Positions 7,022 through 9,725 of a stretch of 9,725 nucleotides of DNA are shown here, in pieces. Numbering within the stretch: the first letter of the stretch is position 1; every line of letters starts with the position of its first letter. Below the pieces are notes generated by a model. It was given only the letters and a program-made list of their open reading frames with translations. It was not told the DNA's origin and did no database searches. This DNA is from Gammaproteobacteria bacterium (GTDB lineage: Bacteria > Pseudomonadota > Gammaproteobacteria > Granulosicoccales > Granulosicoccaceae), in contig JAGRHW010000121.1 in assembly GCA_020444765.1 (NCBI GenBank), positions 1 through 9,725 of the forward strand, in the 5' to 3' direction. A program made the position numbers and the translations under genes.

Positions 7022-7717
7022 GTGATCCATCTGGCCTCAATCCCCGAGTTGGACGAAACCTATCTGCAATCCCTGTTCCGCGCGCATGTGTCGGTAAAAA
7101 TGCTGGCTGTCGCGGATCATTCCGAAACGCTGTTTCCTGATGAACAGTCGCTGCTGCAAAATGTTGCGAGCAAACGCCGTGAGGAATTCTCCACCGGCCG
7201 GTTTTGCGCTCGTAAGGCGCTGGAAACCTTGAAACTTCATCCCGAACCGATCTTGCCCGGTGAGCGGCGCGAACCGCTCTGGCCAAAAGGCGTGACCGGG
7301 AGTATTTCGCATACCGGCGGCTGTTGTCTGGCGGCTGTCAGCCGCGACCGGCGGCTCCTGTCACTGGGCCTGGATGTGGAAAAGCGTGAACCGATCGAGA
7401 CCGGCGTGCGGGACCGGGTCTGTTTGCCGGAGGAGCTTCGTAAGCTTGGTCCTTACCGTGACGAACCGGAAATATGGACGCTGATTTTCAGTGCCAAGGA
7501 AAGCGTTTACAAGAGTCTTTATCCCCTGGTCCGGCAATGGATCGGCTTTTCCCAGGCGAGCCTGCGGTTTGATTTTGTCAACGCAGGCTTTAGCGTGGAG
7601 ATGGACAAATCCCTGAATATTGCGCCGGAAATTCTGCAAAACCTACGCGGCCGCTTTGTTTTCAGCGATGACTTTATTTTTACCTGTGTCGAGATTGCCT
7701 CGCCGGACAAGACCTGA
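7022..7717 (+). CDS. 4'-phosphopantetheinyl transferase, EntD/Sfp superfamily
   Basis: Transfers the phosphopantetheine arm from CoA to a serine of acyl- or peptidyl-carrier proteins, in the cytoplasm. The 231 residues carry the N-terminal PPTase segment (LFPDE at 37-41, KRREEFSTGRFCARKAL at 51-67, REPLWPKGVTGSISHTGG at 83-100) and the catalytic domain with Mg2+ ligands Asp118 and Glu120 in GLDVEK. FSAKESVYK (157-164) supplies Glu160, the WxxKEA-type motif in a Phe-Ser form. The length and the LFPDE/EPLWP wording match EntD-like enzymes rather than AcpS. GTG 7022 is kept because the first 35 residues align with the family's usual N-terminus. However, it has no Shine-Dalgarno and follows a terminator by one base, so initiation is unclear. 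No NRPS, PKS or carrier-protein gene is in the window, so its client is unknown. Confidence 0.88.
   Translation: MIHLASIPELDETYLQSLFRAHVSVKMLAVADHSETLFPDEQSLLQNVASKRREEFSTGRFCARKALETLKLHPEPILPGERREPLWPKGVTGSISHTGGCCLAAVSRDRRLLSLGLDVEKREPIETGVRDRVCLPEELRKLGPYRDEPEIWTLIFSAKESVYKSLYPLVRQWIGFSQASLRFDFVNAGFSVEMDKSLNIAPEILQNLRGRFVFSDDFIFTCVEIASPDKT

Positions 7718-9725
<2,008 letters not shown>

Overview
The window looks like a chromosomal stretch of a moderately GC-rich gammaproteobacterium. The evidence is a LeuRS close to the E. coli form but with the zinc-less 'NWDP…GRGWRSG' variant, a double-length UvrA paralogue, and a type I ArsR with an ELCVCEL motif. Two large genes run off the ends: a UvrA-family protein on the minus strand at the left (only its first 1074 codons are visible) and leuS on the plus strand at the right (its first 555 codons).

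Between them, on the minus strand from about 5720 down to 3286, lies an arsenic-resistance operon. It has an AT-rich promoter/operator, a broken small ORF of unknown function, arsR (As(III)-responsive repressor), arsC (LMW-phosphatase-type arsenate reductase) and acr3 (arsenite efflux permease). Last comes a decayed 5' fragment of what looks like an ArsP/DUF318-family permease, with two frame breaks and truncated just before the uvrA start. ArsC would reduce arsenate to arsenite and Acr3 would export it, with ArsR controlling transcription. Two 24-bp AT-rich sites matching at 20 of 24 positions, one in the main promoter and one in the arsR-arsC gap, are the best candidates for the ArsR operator.

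On the plus strand from 5943 are a PhyH-family Fe(II)/2-oxoglutarate dioxygenase and then an EntD/Sfp-type phosphopantetheinyl transferase. They are separated by about 270 bp that ends in a strong intrinsic terminator, which directly touches the transferase's GTG start. After a 341-bp gap comes leuS. No RNA gene, CRISPR array, insertion sequence or integrase is visible.

No wholly new system is evident. The points most worth a second look are the arsP-like remnant, the duplicated operator, the frameshifted unknown ORF at the head of the ars operon, the fused third ABC unit of UvrA, and the terminator abutting the transferase start.
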